Made by a program: the position numbers and the translations under genes
The notes under the pieces: model-generated
Databases searched by the model: none
Seen by the model: the letters and a program-made list of their open reading frames with translations, nothing else
Told to the model about the DNA's origin: nothing
Shown here: positions 47,140 through 58,726 of the stretch, one piece after another
Position numbering within the stretch: position 1 is the first letter of the stretch
Layout: every line of letters begins with the position of its first letter
Source: Stratiolaelaps scimitus
Taxonomy: Eukaryota; Arthropoda; Arachnida; Mesostigmata; Laelapidae
DNA length: 64,000 nucleotides
NCBI GenBank assembly: GCA_019614645.1
Contig: JABWDB010000003.1
Coordinates: 20,111,001-20,175,000 of the forward strand
Direction of reading: 5' to 3'

Positions 47140-48230
47140 CAGCGTTTCGGTTATTAGCCGATGTGGCTTTACTGCCTATGTGCTGCCTGCAAGGCCATCC
47201 ACGAAAATGCCAGTGAGCAAGGGTTGATATCATAGGCTGAGTTTGCCTACCGGCCAGGTCGCTGCACAACCTACTCAGCTACTCGAAACGCAGTTTGAAT
47301 GGGCAACGCATATCAATATGTCACAACGCTTCGAGGTAATCTAATTCGATTTGAAGTCGGCGTTCGAAAGGATCACGCACTGGAAGCTGATCCAGATGCT
47401 CCCGAACTTCGGCATCGGTGAGCTGCTTGTGGATTGAAAACTTCCTCTACGATCGCGCCTTCCGCCTTCGCGTAAGTGGAAAATACTCGGAATTTCGCCC
47501 GGCTGGCCCCACTGAACAATTTTAGGTCCGCTCATGTTTATCCTATATATAATCTTTATAATGTACATATTAGCCCCATCAATATCTGTCAAAATTTGCG
47601 CAGACCATGTGAAGATATCTATACTATTGTTAACGAGGTTGATGATTGTGCACTTCTACAAGAAATCCTCAACGAGTTCTCAGAGTGGACGATTAGCCTT
47701 GACCCAGAACTGTCCATAGGGAAATGTGGAGTTCTGCATTTTGGCCATGGTAATCCAAACTCTACATATTCAATCGGTGGAATCAACCTACAGAGGTTGA
47801 GTACCATCCGAGATATTGGGGTCGCCAGTGTGGTTTCACTCAACTACTCAGAACAGTTGTTCTTCGGGCCTATCGACGCCCGAACTGGATCCTACGATCC
47901 TTTGTTATAAAGGACCCGAAATATAAATGATTCTATATTGAGAATCACCAGAAACAATATACCAGACTATCTAAGAACCACTCATGACGTACGCTCCGCC
48001 GGTATGGTATCCGAGTCCACTTGGGGACAACGAAAACTTGAAAAAGTTAATGAGAATTTGCTAGGCAGGGGTCGCCTTCAAATGCCAGTATACAATAATT
48101 GAACTAGATATTCCTCCTGTCATGGCGAGACTTAACACCATCGACAAAAATATGTTCACTTGTATGGAAAAGAAGTTTCCCAGTCTAAAAGAAGCGATGG
48201 CTAATGTAAGAGAAAACTCAAAATGAGATC
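47140..48230 (+). pseudogene. non-LTR reverse transcriptase (CR1/jockey type), decayed
   Basis: Reading across frames on the plus strand: AEFAYRPGRCTTYSATRNAV, then FDLKSAFERITHWKLIQMLP (first catalytic Asp, about 47345-47405). Next come FLYDRAFRLRVSGKYSEFRP and GPLMFILYI, then ICADHVKIS, where the YADD block has become CADH. Then LQEILNEFSEWTISLDPELS, IGKCGVLHFGHGN and STIRDIGV. After 47910 a worn thumb region continues (VMARLNTIDKNMFTCMEKKF near 48120). At least three frameshifts and several stops. This is the first of three LINE pieces in the same orientation. Confidence 0.75.
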
Positions 48231-48652
48231 TGAAACAAATATTCTACTGATATTCAGAGCCAAGAAACGGTTGGTAAATGATTTCGGCCTTGCGTGGCGT
48301 ACTGATCTTTGTCGTGCTTTGCGCAACTGACCGACAACAACACAGCTACACCACAACAATACACTTGTTTGCTTTTGTGACTGCTTATTTTATGTCTACC
48401 TATATATATATAAGATCTCTGGGGTCCATTGCTACAGTCGCGAACAGCTATTAAAAACCCTTGTGTTACTGTAACGAGGTAACTTCGATGGACGACGTAC
48501 ATTTGATGATCAATTGCAACGGATATCTAACTACTATTTATATTCAACTACGTATCACCATGAAACTGCATTTTCACAATTATACACCTATGACATGAAA
48601 ACCGACACGCAGTAGGGCTTAATATAAAGTGAGATCGTGTTGAAGAAATGCT
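48231..48652. other. spacer between two LINE fragments
   Basis: AT-rich with a short (TA)n run near 48402-48413; no coding region recognised. Confidence 0.5.
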
Positions 48653-48684
48653 ATTTCAACTATTCAATATTGAATAGTTGAAAT
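48653..48684. other. 32-bp perfect palindrome at a LINE junction
   Basis: ATTTCAACTATTCAAT (48653-48668) is followed without spacer by its exact reverse complement (48669-48684). The truncated 5' end of the next LINE begins within a few bases (GCGCGCTCGGG at about 48688), so the palindrome marks the junction. Confidence 0.95.
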
Positions 48685-49600
48685 TAAGCGCGCGCTCGGG
48701 AGGGCCTCCACGCGAGGTCTCACGGGTTGTTCAAGGTGACGGTCCGCGGCAGGGCGGTCAAAGGCCGGCGGGCCTTCCCCTCCCTTCGAGCAGGGCCAGA
48801 TGCAGGGACTCCATCCTGGCCTCAACGCCGCACGTTGCTGACCAAGCTCGCATCCCGGCCTGTCGACAAGCCTGGTGCGGGGGATGGCTCCACGCGCTGC
48901 CGTCCTCGTCCCTAGTCACTGCTCTCGACGATCTCTCCATCCGCTTCTGCGTGGGCCTCCGCCTCGGGGCCCCTGTGGTTGAGACCCACAGCTACGAGTC
49001 TTGTGGGGACCCTGTCGCAACGAATGGCCACCACGGACTCTCGTGCGAGCGCAGCGCCGGTCGCCATCCGCGACACACGATGCTTAATGACACGCTCGTG
49101 AGGGCCCTCCACTCCGTCGGTATCCCTTGCACAAGGGAGCCGCAGGGCCTTGACACTTCCGACGGGCGCCGCCCTGACGGCTTTACTCTCATCCCCGGGT
49201 TTGGGTCGTCACGGTGGTTGACACTCTAGCATCTCCTTATGTCAACCACTGTACAATCAAACCCTGGTTACGCGGTAGCGCGTGCGGAGCGGGCCAAACT
49301 GCGGAAATACGCAGCACTCCAGGCCGCCCACCTCTTTTCCCCCTGGCTTTTGAAACCTTGGGCGGGCACGGACCCCTCACTGCGAACTTCCTCGAAGGAG
49401 TCTACCGTAGGCTGATCCGCGCCACCGGGGACAAGCGCGCAGGATCTTTGCTTCTGCAACGCCTGTCCTTCGCTATGAGGCAGAGAGGCAATGTCATCGC
49501 CTTCCCAGGGACAATTTCGTCCTCGGCCCCGGGCCCCAAGTAATCCCTCCGAAATAATCCCTAAAAGCATTTCCTAATAATTGTATGTTTGAATAAATAT
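48685..49600 (+). mobile_element. second copy of the R2-like LINE 3' fragment
   Basis: Corresponds to 13987-14870 of the minus-strand copy, including the end GTATGTTTGAATAAA (49584-49598). Two frames cover it: 48678-49229 and 49214-49543. The zinc finger has lost its first Cys (HSYESCGDP for HSCERCGDP). A deletion of about 20 bp near 49200 removes the LVWDG motif and shifts the frame, which would destroy the endonuclease-like site. It is truncated further at the 5' end than copy 1. No homopolymer tail follows. Confidence 0.7.
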
Positions 49601-49619
49601 AATTTATAGTAATATAAGC

Positions 49620-51051
49620 ATTCCTAGGTGTTGATATGATGAATTCATTCAAGGAATCACCATGTACAGTCCCTGACTGCTTTAAGCTCTCAATTGTTAC
49701 GCCTGTCCATAAAGCGAAAGACAAGAGTTATGTAGGTAACTATAGACCTGTAGCCCAGGGGTCCATAGCGTGCCTCATTTTTGAGAAGATACTCGTAGAT
49801 CACATTTACTCATACCTCTCCATAAATGACCTCCTTGACACCGAACAACATGGTTTTACCAAAGGAAAGTCGACCGAAACCCAGCTGATTGAAATGGTCC
49901 ATGACTTGGCTCTATTTCAGAACGAGAAAGTCGACTATGATTGCATTTACTTTGATTTTTCCAAAGCATTCGACCGCGTCAATCATAGCCTTTTAATCTC
50001 CAAACTTTTATCTCTCAAAGTAGATCCACATAGTGTTGAGTGGATCCGAAGCTATCTAACGGATAGAAAGTTCTGCGTAAAAATAAACAATACTCTCAGC
50101 ACGTATGATCGGTGCCCATCTGGGGTACCTCAGGGTTCGTGCGTGGGCCCGCTTTTATTCTGTATCTTTGTGTTAGATCTTAAAAATAGTTTTCCAAGCG
50201 GTGTAAAACACAAGTTCTATGCTGATGATTTGAAATTGTATGCACCAGTGCGGAGTGCTGAGGACAGACTCCTCCTTCAATCAGCCATTACCGCTGTTGA
50301 ACAGTGGTGTTGTAAGAACGACATGTTGATCTCCATTCCGAAATGTGCAGTTCTGTGCACCTCTACTTACAAAAATGAATACACGATCAATGGTGATGTT
50401 ATCAAATGTGAAAGCTCCATGCGGGATCTGGGTGTCATAGTGACTTCCTCCCTTGTTTTTGATCTGCATGTGACAGAGGTAGTTCGGTCTGCCTCATTAA
50501 TATGTAACACAATTTTTAGATGTTTTATTATCAAAAATGTCGATTTCTATCTTGCGCTCTATAAGAGCCTTGTCATTCCAAAATTTCTTTACTGCTCTCC
50601 CGTTTGGAGGCCCTATCTCAAAAAACATATCCTAGCGCTTGAAAGGGTGCAATCGAAGTTCATCCGAAGAGTCAGTCTGCGTTGTGATGTTCCGAAGGAA
50701 GTGGTGAAGCTTCCCTCCCTAATGACCATATTAGATACTGCGGACCTACGCTTGTTTCAGCGACTAAGACCAAATAGTTCTGTCAAACATTTCGTCGAAT
50801 TTCGTCCAAACCCGCTGCGCAGTGGACGTACAGTGCGCACTGCGTCAGTAGCGCGCACCGAAAAGCTAAATAATTTGTTCTCCTGGAGAGTCGCACGTCT
50901 CCTACGAGACTCAGGAAGTGGACATCTGCCATTACCACAATTGTAAAAAATTCACTTCGCTCTACCAATTTATGTAATTTCTTTAATAATCTTTGTACCA
51001 CCCCCTTTTGGTTAATAAAGGTGTATTTGTATTGTATTGTATTGTATTGTA
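49620..51051 (+). mobile_element. CR1/jockey-type LINE, 5'-truncated, young-looking
   Basis: Carries one long intact frame (49636-50946), a short 3' untranslated region, AATAAA at 51014-51019 and a tail of five TTGTA units (51026-51051) instead of poly(A). The short simple-repeat tail is usual for CR1/L2-like LINEs. Truncation removes the endonuclease and the start of the reverse transcriptase. The absence of stops over 436 codons points to a recent insertion. It follows directly on the R2-like fragment. Confidence 0.8.
49636..50946 (+). CDS. reverse transcriptase of a CR1/jockey-type LINE (N-terminus missing)
   Basis: A 436-codon frame. VTPVHKAKDKSYVGNYRPVA (residues 21-40) is the usual start of the LINE reverse transcriptase. 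IYFDFSKAFDRVNHSLL follows, with the first catalytic Asp at 107, then SGVPQGSCVGPLLFCIF (162-178) and HKFYADDLKLY with the catalytic pair Asp197-Asp198. MRDLGVIVT near 262-270 and VIPKFLYCSPVW near 313-324 belong to the thumb. All three catalytic Asp are present. The apurinic-like endonuclease expected upstream is absent because of 5' truncation, so the first Met is not the native start. This product could not insert itself without that domain. Confidence 0.85.
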   Translation: MMNSFKESPCTVPDCFKLSIVTPVHKAKDKSYVGNYRPVAQGSIACLIFEKILVDHIYSYLSINDLLDTEQHGFTKGKSTETQLIEMVHDLALFQNEKVDYDCIYFDFSKAFDRVNHSLLISKLLSLKVDPHSVEWIRSYLTDRKFCVKINNTLSTYDRCPSGVPQGSCVGPLLFCIFVLDLKNSFPSGVKHKFYADDLKLYAPVRSAEDRLLLQSAITAVEQWCCKNDMLISIPKCAVLCTSTYKNEYTINGDVIKCESSMRDLGVIVTSSLVFDLHVTEVVRSASLICNTIFRCFIIKNVDFYLALYKSLVIPKFLYCSPVWRPYLKKHILALERVQSKFIRRVSLRCDVPKEVVKLPSLMTILDTADLRLFQRLRPNSSVKHFVEFRPNPLRSGRTVRTASVARTEKLNNLFSWRVARLLRDSGSGHLPLPQL

Positions 51052-54000
51052 TAACAACCACTGCTCTGTTTGATGATCACGATGGCAACTATCGCCATGA
51101 TCTCAAGTGATCAGGTTGACAGCAATAGGACCGAAGAAAAAAATTCTGTTCGAAGGCGGAGTCTCTACCCGATAGCCGTTTTACGATTGGTAGAGGCAGA
51201 CGCAACAAACGAACGCGTATTCAGAAATCCGGAATGTCGAATTGAAAATTTCTACCGGCATCAGCTATGCGATTTACACCGCCGATACGATCCACAGTTG
51301 TGGCTGCACAAATGCACAGCTACAAATTGATCTAGACTTGGAAGGGTACTCGAGAGTATCCCTATATATATTTAAGTAAGTCAATCTGCATGGTTAAATT
51401 GGATCTGCGATAGTCACTTTTTGAAAACGTTACAAAAATAGCCACCTAGCCTTCTGCCTTTAGATGGATTCTCTTGTTGTCACCAGAAACGTAAATAAGC
51501 TAGCTATAAAGACTATTGACATAGTATAGAGCCAAAAGGATTCCTCCACCGCACACTGCGAGGTACGCTCTCAGATTTCTACCGCTGGAAATTGTATTCT
51601 ACCTGAAAGTCGGAGTCGATTTTCTGGAGAATTCATAAACAAAAGCGAAGGCAATATCAGCCAGCATTTGCACACGCTTAGAGCAACGAAAGCCTTGTCG
51701 AATTTTTCATTCTGGCCTCCCTAGAATCGAATATGGGAATGGCCCATTTGCGTAGCGCGTTGTGTTAGTTGTGGCTAACCTCGGTAATACATTGGCGGCC
51801 AGCATCGAAAATCGCGGAGGTTACACCTCCCAGAACAATCCATGGTGACCCTACCACTACGCGTACGGCAGGAAGGTTATTGCCGTTAACAACGAGTCAA
51901 CGTTATTGCCGTTAACAACGAGTCAACGTTATTGCCGTTTTTGACATTTTCTTCACAGGGCGAGCTCAGCAATGGCAGGACATTCCAGGAACACCTACTG
52001 TTATAAATAATAACGGGGTATGGAGAAAATAGTAAATCTAGCTGTGAGATACTACTACGTTTCTCAAAAACGAGGCAAGTTATCTAAATAATGAAAACAG
52101 GGTTTTCTGTGAGAAAGCAATCCAACGAAGAGATAGGTATTTATTCAATCAAACGTTGATTTTTAAATATGAGAAAATATGGGAGAGCCAAGAGTGGGGT
52201 GTAACTTACTGGGAGGCAGAGTCACTAAGCAAGGCGTGGTGCCAGCTCCCTGAACGTCCTCTAGTTTAGCCTTTGTAACTAAATCGAGGACAAACGCAAG
52301 TAAGGCCGACCGTGCGACTTACTTGACTTGAATCTTATCACAGACTGAATTTGACCGCGCTAACCGGTAACGGGACCATGTTAACCGCCAGCCAGAGCAG
52401 CTGATTGACAAGACAGCCAACTTTCTCTCAACGCGCCAAAACTCAAAGTACAATTGAGAAATATGCAACACCTATTGAAACATGTTTTCTTGAGCAGCCA
52501 TCACTGCTCAACTGACCTTCACGTGAAACTGCTTCCTCAAAGAAATTGTGCATTGTGTAGATGCGAATTCAGAACAATGAGATTAATGTCATTAGCGGAA
52601 TAAAAAAGCTTCGCTCCGAAGCCATTTCTACTGAGTTACTGCTGCAATTTCTTGCACGCAAAATAACCATCTGCTGTTTAGAATCCTAATAGCTATACTA
52701 CTCGTTTGGTGAATAACAGTAACAACTTTGGGTGGCGTTGTCTATTATCCTATGGTTTGCCGCTTGAAACCACTACGGTAGAAATCGTAGCTTTTTTTTT
52801 GGCACACTAAAATGCATACGCACTTCCCCGAGCTTCACAGAGATGGTTTTTGTCCGGGAGTGTGGCCCATTGCTGGGTCCGCTAAAAGCAGTGATGTCCA
52901 TCCCCCAGTCATCCCCGGAACACAGAAAGCATTACTTCGGCGAGAAATAATGAAGAAGAAAAGAAATCGTAGCTTACGTGTGTTTCTGTCCACTGAAAAT
53001 AGCTTACCTGGGGAAAGTTAGAGGGCTGGGATAATGCTGGACGGTTTAGCTATTTATTTCACATTTTTACAGAGAATTGAAACTTGCTAATCACACTATT
53101 GGAAGATCGACTGCAATACTTCTCTAACGGAGTCAGTGCGTAATGCTCTCTGCGAAGCGTGTAAGTTACAAAGATAGCAGAAGTGAAGGCCTTGTGAAGG
53201 GCTTGCGATAAAAGCAGTCTCGCTAAGCGATGCTTTCTCCACAAGGCTCAAGGTGGCCTAATGGACTGTCCTTCCGGGGGTTTTTACTCACTGATGGATG
53301 GGTGGTGGATTTTGTTGCTATTGTCACACTCAAGTCGGTGGCCTGCTTGTGGTTCAGCATAGGGTGTAAAGTAAAACAATGGCCTTTGTGCAAATCCGTC
53401 CAGTTCGTGTTCGGGTAATCAAACATCCAAAACGAGCAAATATACAATAAAAGGCAATATTTGCATTAGCTCTGATCATATTCAGTTTTAGGGAACTTTT
53501 CCACCTTCAATCATGTCACAAACCTTCTCATTGTTATGACCTCATTCCTTCGGAAATTACATCATTCTTAAATAATCTCAACGAACTCTCTTGATCACCC
53601 TGGGAGTTTCAATTTGTCATATCATATTAGTAAGTGACTTGACAGTCAGCGGTCAATAACTGAACAACACCCGAGGATAGACCTTTCCCAGTTGTCTCTT
53701 CCTCCTTCCAGAAATGTCACGTTTACGTGGAATAATCTTATATAAATGTATGGATACCAGTGTTGATACGTAGGATATTCATTCTCTCGTTATGCCCATG
53801 CGTTATTTGTAACAACAAATGCATGATTCTCGTAAGTTTGCATAAGAAAATCGTTTACGTACCTAAGGACTGAAAGATCTCGACTGACAAAACAACGGTC
53901 GATATTATTGCGATCTATTATTATAATATATACTATATTTTAACGCAAACGCTCGTCTTGCTTCGACTGTATCCCCTCGGTTGCCTCATCAACGAAAATA

Positions 54001-54910
54001 GTGCTGTTCCAGTGATCCTGCTGTTGAGAATTTTGCTAGCCAGACATCGCCCATCCAATTGATGTACTTCCATGAAAACCGCCGTCCCGTAGACCATTTG
54101 ATCAAGGTTTTATGCTTTGACCTTCTTACCAAAACATAAATCATAGGTCTTTCACACACTGACATTATGTCATACACGTGTCTGTTCACTAACACGAATC
54201 GTCTATTATAATGTGTTATTTTCCTCGTGGTCGATTCGACCAAGGGGCAATAGCCATTGGGAACGTCACCAGCTGGTTCGCTGCGCGGTCTTGGGGCGAC
54301 TAAGACGAAGCTACGGATTAGGCCCTTGTCCTAGCCTGTAGCTCGAACAACCGAACTCAGTAGGACCGGAACGAAGAGGCTAATCAGCATCATTGTGCTC
54401 GTTGTGCAAAGGAGCTTTTTCTGCTCTCTGCTAACGAGGATACAGATCAGAGAGGCCCAAACAGCCGGACAAGTGGAGAGAAATGCTTTTGATGGAACAC
54501 AGGAACGATGATGACAGCCAGCCTTTCAACACAGATTGTCGCAGGATCACCAGTCAATCAGTTCGAGTTCTCTGCGGCACCACAACCAAGCTGTTAGACA
54601 CAACTGTCAGATCGTGGTAGATGAGAATGGAAACAGTTGTGGTAAGGGCACGTTTAGTGGCTGGCTCTCTTCGGAAGCGAGTAGTGTTTTCATATTATGA
54701 TGAAATGATTTTATATGATTTCCGAATTTTCATTACATGATTTCCGATCTTGTTGTGCTTTAGAGGTGTAATCGATAGTAAGTCACCTAAAGGTATTGCG
54801 TATTGTTCAACGAAGATCAGTCGTACACGTGTGAGCTATTAACAGCCGTGCTTTGACTGATCTCATTCTTTTAGTTGGATCTGGCCAATTGTGCACGTGT
54901 ATTTATCTGG
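51052..54910. other. intergenic DNA, no gene recognised
   Basis: Short frames only, none recognised. The stretch at 54440-54620 can be read as a worn coding sequence, but I could not place it. Confidence 0.45.
51876..51940. repeat. 26-bp tandem repeat
   Basis: GTTATTGCCGTTAACAACGA units start at 51876, 51902 and 51928, two full and one partial, with identical sequence. Identity implies a recent duplication. Confidence 0.9.
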
Positions 54911-55483
54911 CTAAGTAGGCGGCGCGAACGCCGCTAGCATTCGGTTCTCGTTAGGCGCTCGAAATTGCAACCGGTGGACCAGGTCCCTCAAACTTGCATT
55001 CTCAGAAGGAAAGTGTCAGGTTTATGTTTCAAGAGAAGAAGTGCCCAGCTGAAATCCATCGAGAGTTGATTAGTGTGCACGGCCATAATGCCCTAAGTCG
55101 ACGACAGGTGTACCGTTGGTGTGCGCAGTTTAGGCAATGCGACTGGGACATTAATGAATATCGAGGGCGCCCATCCCCCTAGTCTCGATTCGACGAACGG
55201 ATCGAGATAATCGAAAAAGCTTTCGAGCAAACTAGAGCTTGTTTATTGACGGTTTTGTCGGCTGAAATTGGCGTGCCACGTAAACCATGTCGTCGAATTA
55301 TTAAAAATGATTTGAGGATGCAGAAAAAGAATGACAAATGTGTCCCTCATGAACGCGGTCCTGGCCAACTTAAAATCCGTGAGAAGCATACCTTTAACTC
55401 ATACTAAAAAAACTTTGTTTTAACTTACTTAGTTTAACTGATATTTGAATTTTATGTGTGTCTTATTTTTTGGGTCAGCCTAA
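54911..55483 (+). mobile_element. mariner of the 4010 family, internally deleted and 5'-truncated
   Basis: The right end reads TTTTTTGGGTCAGCCTAA followed by TA and a (TA)n array. It matches the left repeat of the element at 4010 in reverse complement. Similarity to that element begins at GGCGGCGCGAACGCC, so the left repeat is lost. The plus strand encodes the DNA-binding half: MFQEKKCPAEIHRELISVHG, LSRRQVYRWCAQFRQCDWDI, then after a stop FDERIEIIEKAFEQTRACLL and VPRKPCRRIIKNDLRMQKKN. It then jumps to the shared 3' end, so the whole catalytic domain is deleted. Confidence 0.8.
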
Positions 55484-58400
55484 TATATATATATATATAA
55501 CTTGCCTGTTAGTTGCTCTTCACTTTCCTCCTCGTATATTCGCAAACTATAACGTAGTGTATGATAATACAAATAATAATCATAATAAAAAATTCTCCAC
55601 ACTGTACATTTCTGCACAGTATATAACGGCCTCGGTGGCCCCGTATATTGATGGCGTAATCTATCAGTTCCAGTGATAAAAGCGGTAGCAGCGTGGACGA
55701 TTGTGGCTAAAGGGTGCTCAAAATAAGAGATCATAAAACACTGTCCCACGCGTTCAACACCAGCGGCGGTAAAGAACTCGTATGGACTTCGCTTCGCTGC
55801 GGCGAGCATTTGAATTCTCGGGTGTGGCCTGCTGAGAGAGGCCCCGCTGGGAGACGGCCGAGTGCCTTCTGTCGCTTGCGATGTCGTTTCCGTCGTGGTC
55901 GTTGTGAGGTGTGTCCAAGCCACCTTTCTATATTTCCATGACGGCTTCTTCTCGCCTTGCAAATACAGCGAGAGTTTTGCTCGAATCTCCCCCGTTCTCT
56001 TGGGATACTGCGCGACGTTCGCGGTCGCATGTTGACTCGATTTACACTCGGTGATTTGTCACGCGGTCTTCGTTATGCATATATATGACGACCACTGGCC
56101 GCTGCAGTTGTCGCTACTGACGAGGTGCTATGTCCCGTTGATGCGGGACTGGCATATGACGTTGATGAGGTATATGCAAGGACGCAAATGAACGCGAACA
56201 GAACGCGCAAGCGGGCGTGATCCCACTTGAAATATATTTCAAGCGGCTTGTCGTCGTATCGTGATAGCTATTACACCATGATTGATATTTACGAATCACA
56301 CGTACCTGCAGAATGGCATACGGCCGATAAGATAATCAGGGCAGCGGGAAATACCACCGTCGCTTCAGTCGACTCCTATACAGACTCGATATACACCGTA
56401 CATAGACACATATGCACCGAGGGATTAATAGCCTCGCTTTTCTTTCCAGAGGAACAGTGGCGTTGTTTCTTAATAAAAATGCGGTGACAACAAGTATCCG
56501 CTACAGTACAAATCCGGTTACAAGTGGTGGTAGTTCCTTCACGTAGCTTGGGTTCGTTGTCATTTCGCGAGGCGTACATTACGTCTGAAGCATCTTGAAA
56601 GCTAAAACAGCAGCTTTATCAAACTTTTGCACTGAAGCAGGAAGAAATGGTAGAAGTGCTTTCGAAATGTATGGCTCGTAGAGTGCCGCATACAAAAGCA
56701 CTCTCTCCGTAGACGAAGTTGCGAACGCTGGAAGACTAACGACTCGAATAACAGCTCTTCGTTCTGTAGCGGCGTTATCTTATTGCACAGAACAGCGAAT
56801 GACCTCGCTGTATGTCCAGGAAACATGGAAGAAAACCTGAACAAAGAGGATCACTCCTGCCTTCGGTCTTGTCCCTGGTGTTGTTATATTACTATGAACT
56901 ATCGCAGATGGCTTCAATGTGTCAATTTTATTTGTGCTTATAAAAATCAAACAAGTGTCATGTATGAGCGTCTCAAAAATCTTCAAAAATTTCAAGAGAA
57001 AGCCCGCTCGGCAAGGCTGCCCAACGACGGGGCGGATACGCACACGGCTGCATGGTATTTGTCGTACAGTTCGCCGTACCTCAGACAGAGCTCCTCAATA
57101 TAGCATGCATTCGTTGCAAATGGGATTGAGTGCGCAGATTGGTCAGGGCTTGCAGACTTTTTTCTTTGTTCAATATTACATTATTCACTTGTTTACTATA
57201 GTAAGTCATCATTGAGTTAGTTAACTATAAGAAGAAACGATTCATATATGCGTGTGTGCATGTGTGTCAATTTCAAGCGAGGTTTGCACTGATTGTTTTC
57301 TCTCTCTCTCGTTCTATACCAAAGCATTTCCGATATTAATCACTGCTTGCTCGGGGAGATAGACTAATTTAGCCAACTTCCGGAAAACGCCTTGCTCCGG
57401 AAAGTACTATCTTTGCGTGTGACGGTGATACGCTCAAAAGTAATTTATTATTTTAAATAAATATCTGTGGTATAAAGTCCTCCCAGTTTGCTATCATCTT
57501 CATCAATCATCCCTGTTCTGGTCTGCACAAGAGCGTGGGTTAAAAGCTTCAACGCTGGGAGCCGGTCCGTCGCAAATGGGGAAAGGCACCGTTCGGAGCA
57601 GAGGCATTAATTCTCCTTCAATGTCTATGCAGTGAGTTTCTCTGTTGTACAAAAAGGTAAATTATACCTAATGATGAATCTCTTGTCGGAGTACCACTGT
57701 AATATATATAATAATATATATACACAAGAAGAAGCTCATGAAAATGATAGGCCTTATGACTGGCTACGCAGTCTCGTTCGTCTATCGGGTGGTTGTACGT
57801 TTGCAAGCGATCGTGTGCGTACGGACTGCTACGACAATAAAAGACTGCGAGAATTGGAACTTGCGCCGAAAATTTGATTTTAAACGGCAGCCTCGAAGTT
57901 GTGCGTTCCGCCTGGTGTTCCGTGGCCACGCAGATGATTAACTGTTATTGACTTTGCTCGACAATACCTTTCACGTGATGTACGGTAATGGTGTCTGGTG
58001 GAAAATAGCAAGGCTTTACGCTACTGCCCACGTCTGTCTGAGACACCTGGCTAGAATGCAAATCTAGCGTGACAGCACTTTCTGCGAAGTAGACGGCGCC
58101 GCGGTTCGATTCACGACTCATGGTACTGGATGTGTTTATTTTCGACAACTGAGATTTGGACTGCCTTTGATCGCTCCGTTTATGCTGAAGCCACCGGCAG
58201 ATTAACCGCACCTCGACACGACATGGGGCGTATGCTGAGTGCATCCATTTGCAGCTTTGTTCGGGTACGACAAAGTCTCACACTGACAGCACAAACAATT
58301 CGGCAACGCTCGGCGAAGGTAGTCATTAGGCAAGCGTGCTTCAGTTATTGGCATTTCCAGTCCATTTGTTGTCCTATAGTAATCATTATGAATAACAACA

Positions 58401-58573
58401 CGCAACGCTTTTGCAATGCTCCAGCCTAATTATAGTGGAGTGAAAAACTTCCGAAAGAGGGCGCAAGAGAGAGAGAACGCAAGCACCCGAAAATCGTAAC
58501 CATGATCCGCAACGAACAGACCGAGATTCACCCATAATAGCATATGTCTATAATGCATAACGAACACCCCCCA
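55484..58573. other. intergenic DNA, no gene recognised
   Basis: Begins with (TA)n at 55484-55499. The block at 55740-56040 is GC- and CpG-rich with overlapping frames on both strands. The rest is anonymous. Confidence 0.45.
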
Positions 58574-58726
58574 GTCATGCCGGGTTTTTCTTCTCTCGTA
58601 CACTGAGTCTCTGGCTGTAAAAAGCCAGAGGCCGCAGGTTCGAATCCCGTTGCATGACATATAAGAGAACTTAAGCATTCTATGCAGTTCCTTTAATAAA
58701 TCAATAAAGCCTTACCTTACCTTACA
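58574..58726 (+). repeat. tRNA-derived SINE-like element with (CTTAC)n tail
   Basis: GTCATGC (58574-58580) and GCATGAC (58652-58658) form a 7-bp acceptor-like stem. CTGGCT/AGCCAG forms an anticodon-like stem whose loop holds GTAAAA. GCAGGTTCGAATCCCGT is a near-perfect B box. The A box is poor, so it is not a normal tRNA gene. Downstream come AATAAATCAATAAAG and three CTTAC units (58710-58725), a tail like those copied by LINEs. It may be a SINE or the tRNA-like end of another element. Confidence 0.55.

Noticed and set aside
55090..55110. Shared TAAGTCGACGACA word between the mariner at 54911 and the Tc1 copies
   Set aside because: It encodes LSRRQ in different parts of the two proteins; with no wider match this is coincidence, not a shared element.
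55480..55962. 160-codon minus-strand open frame
   Set aside because: It ends in the (TA)n beside the mariner right end and has no recognisable domain; probably chance in a GC-rich patch.
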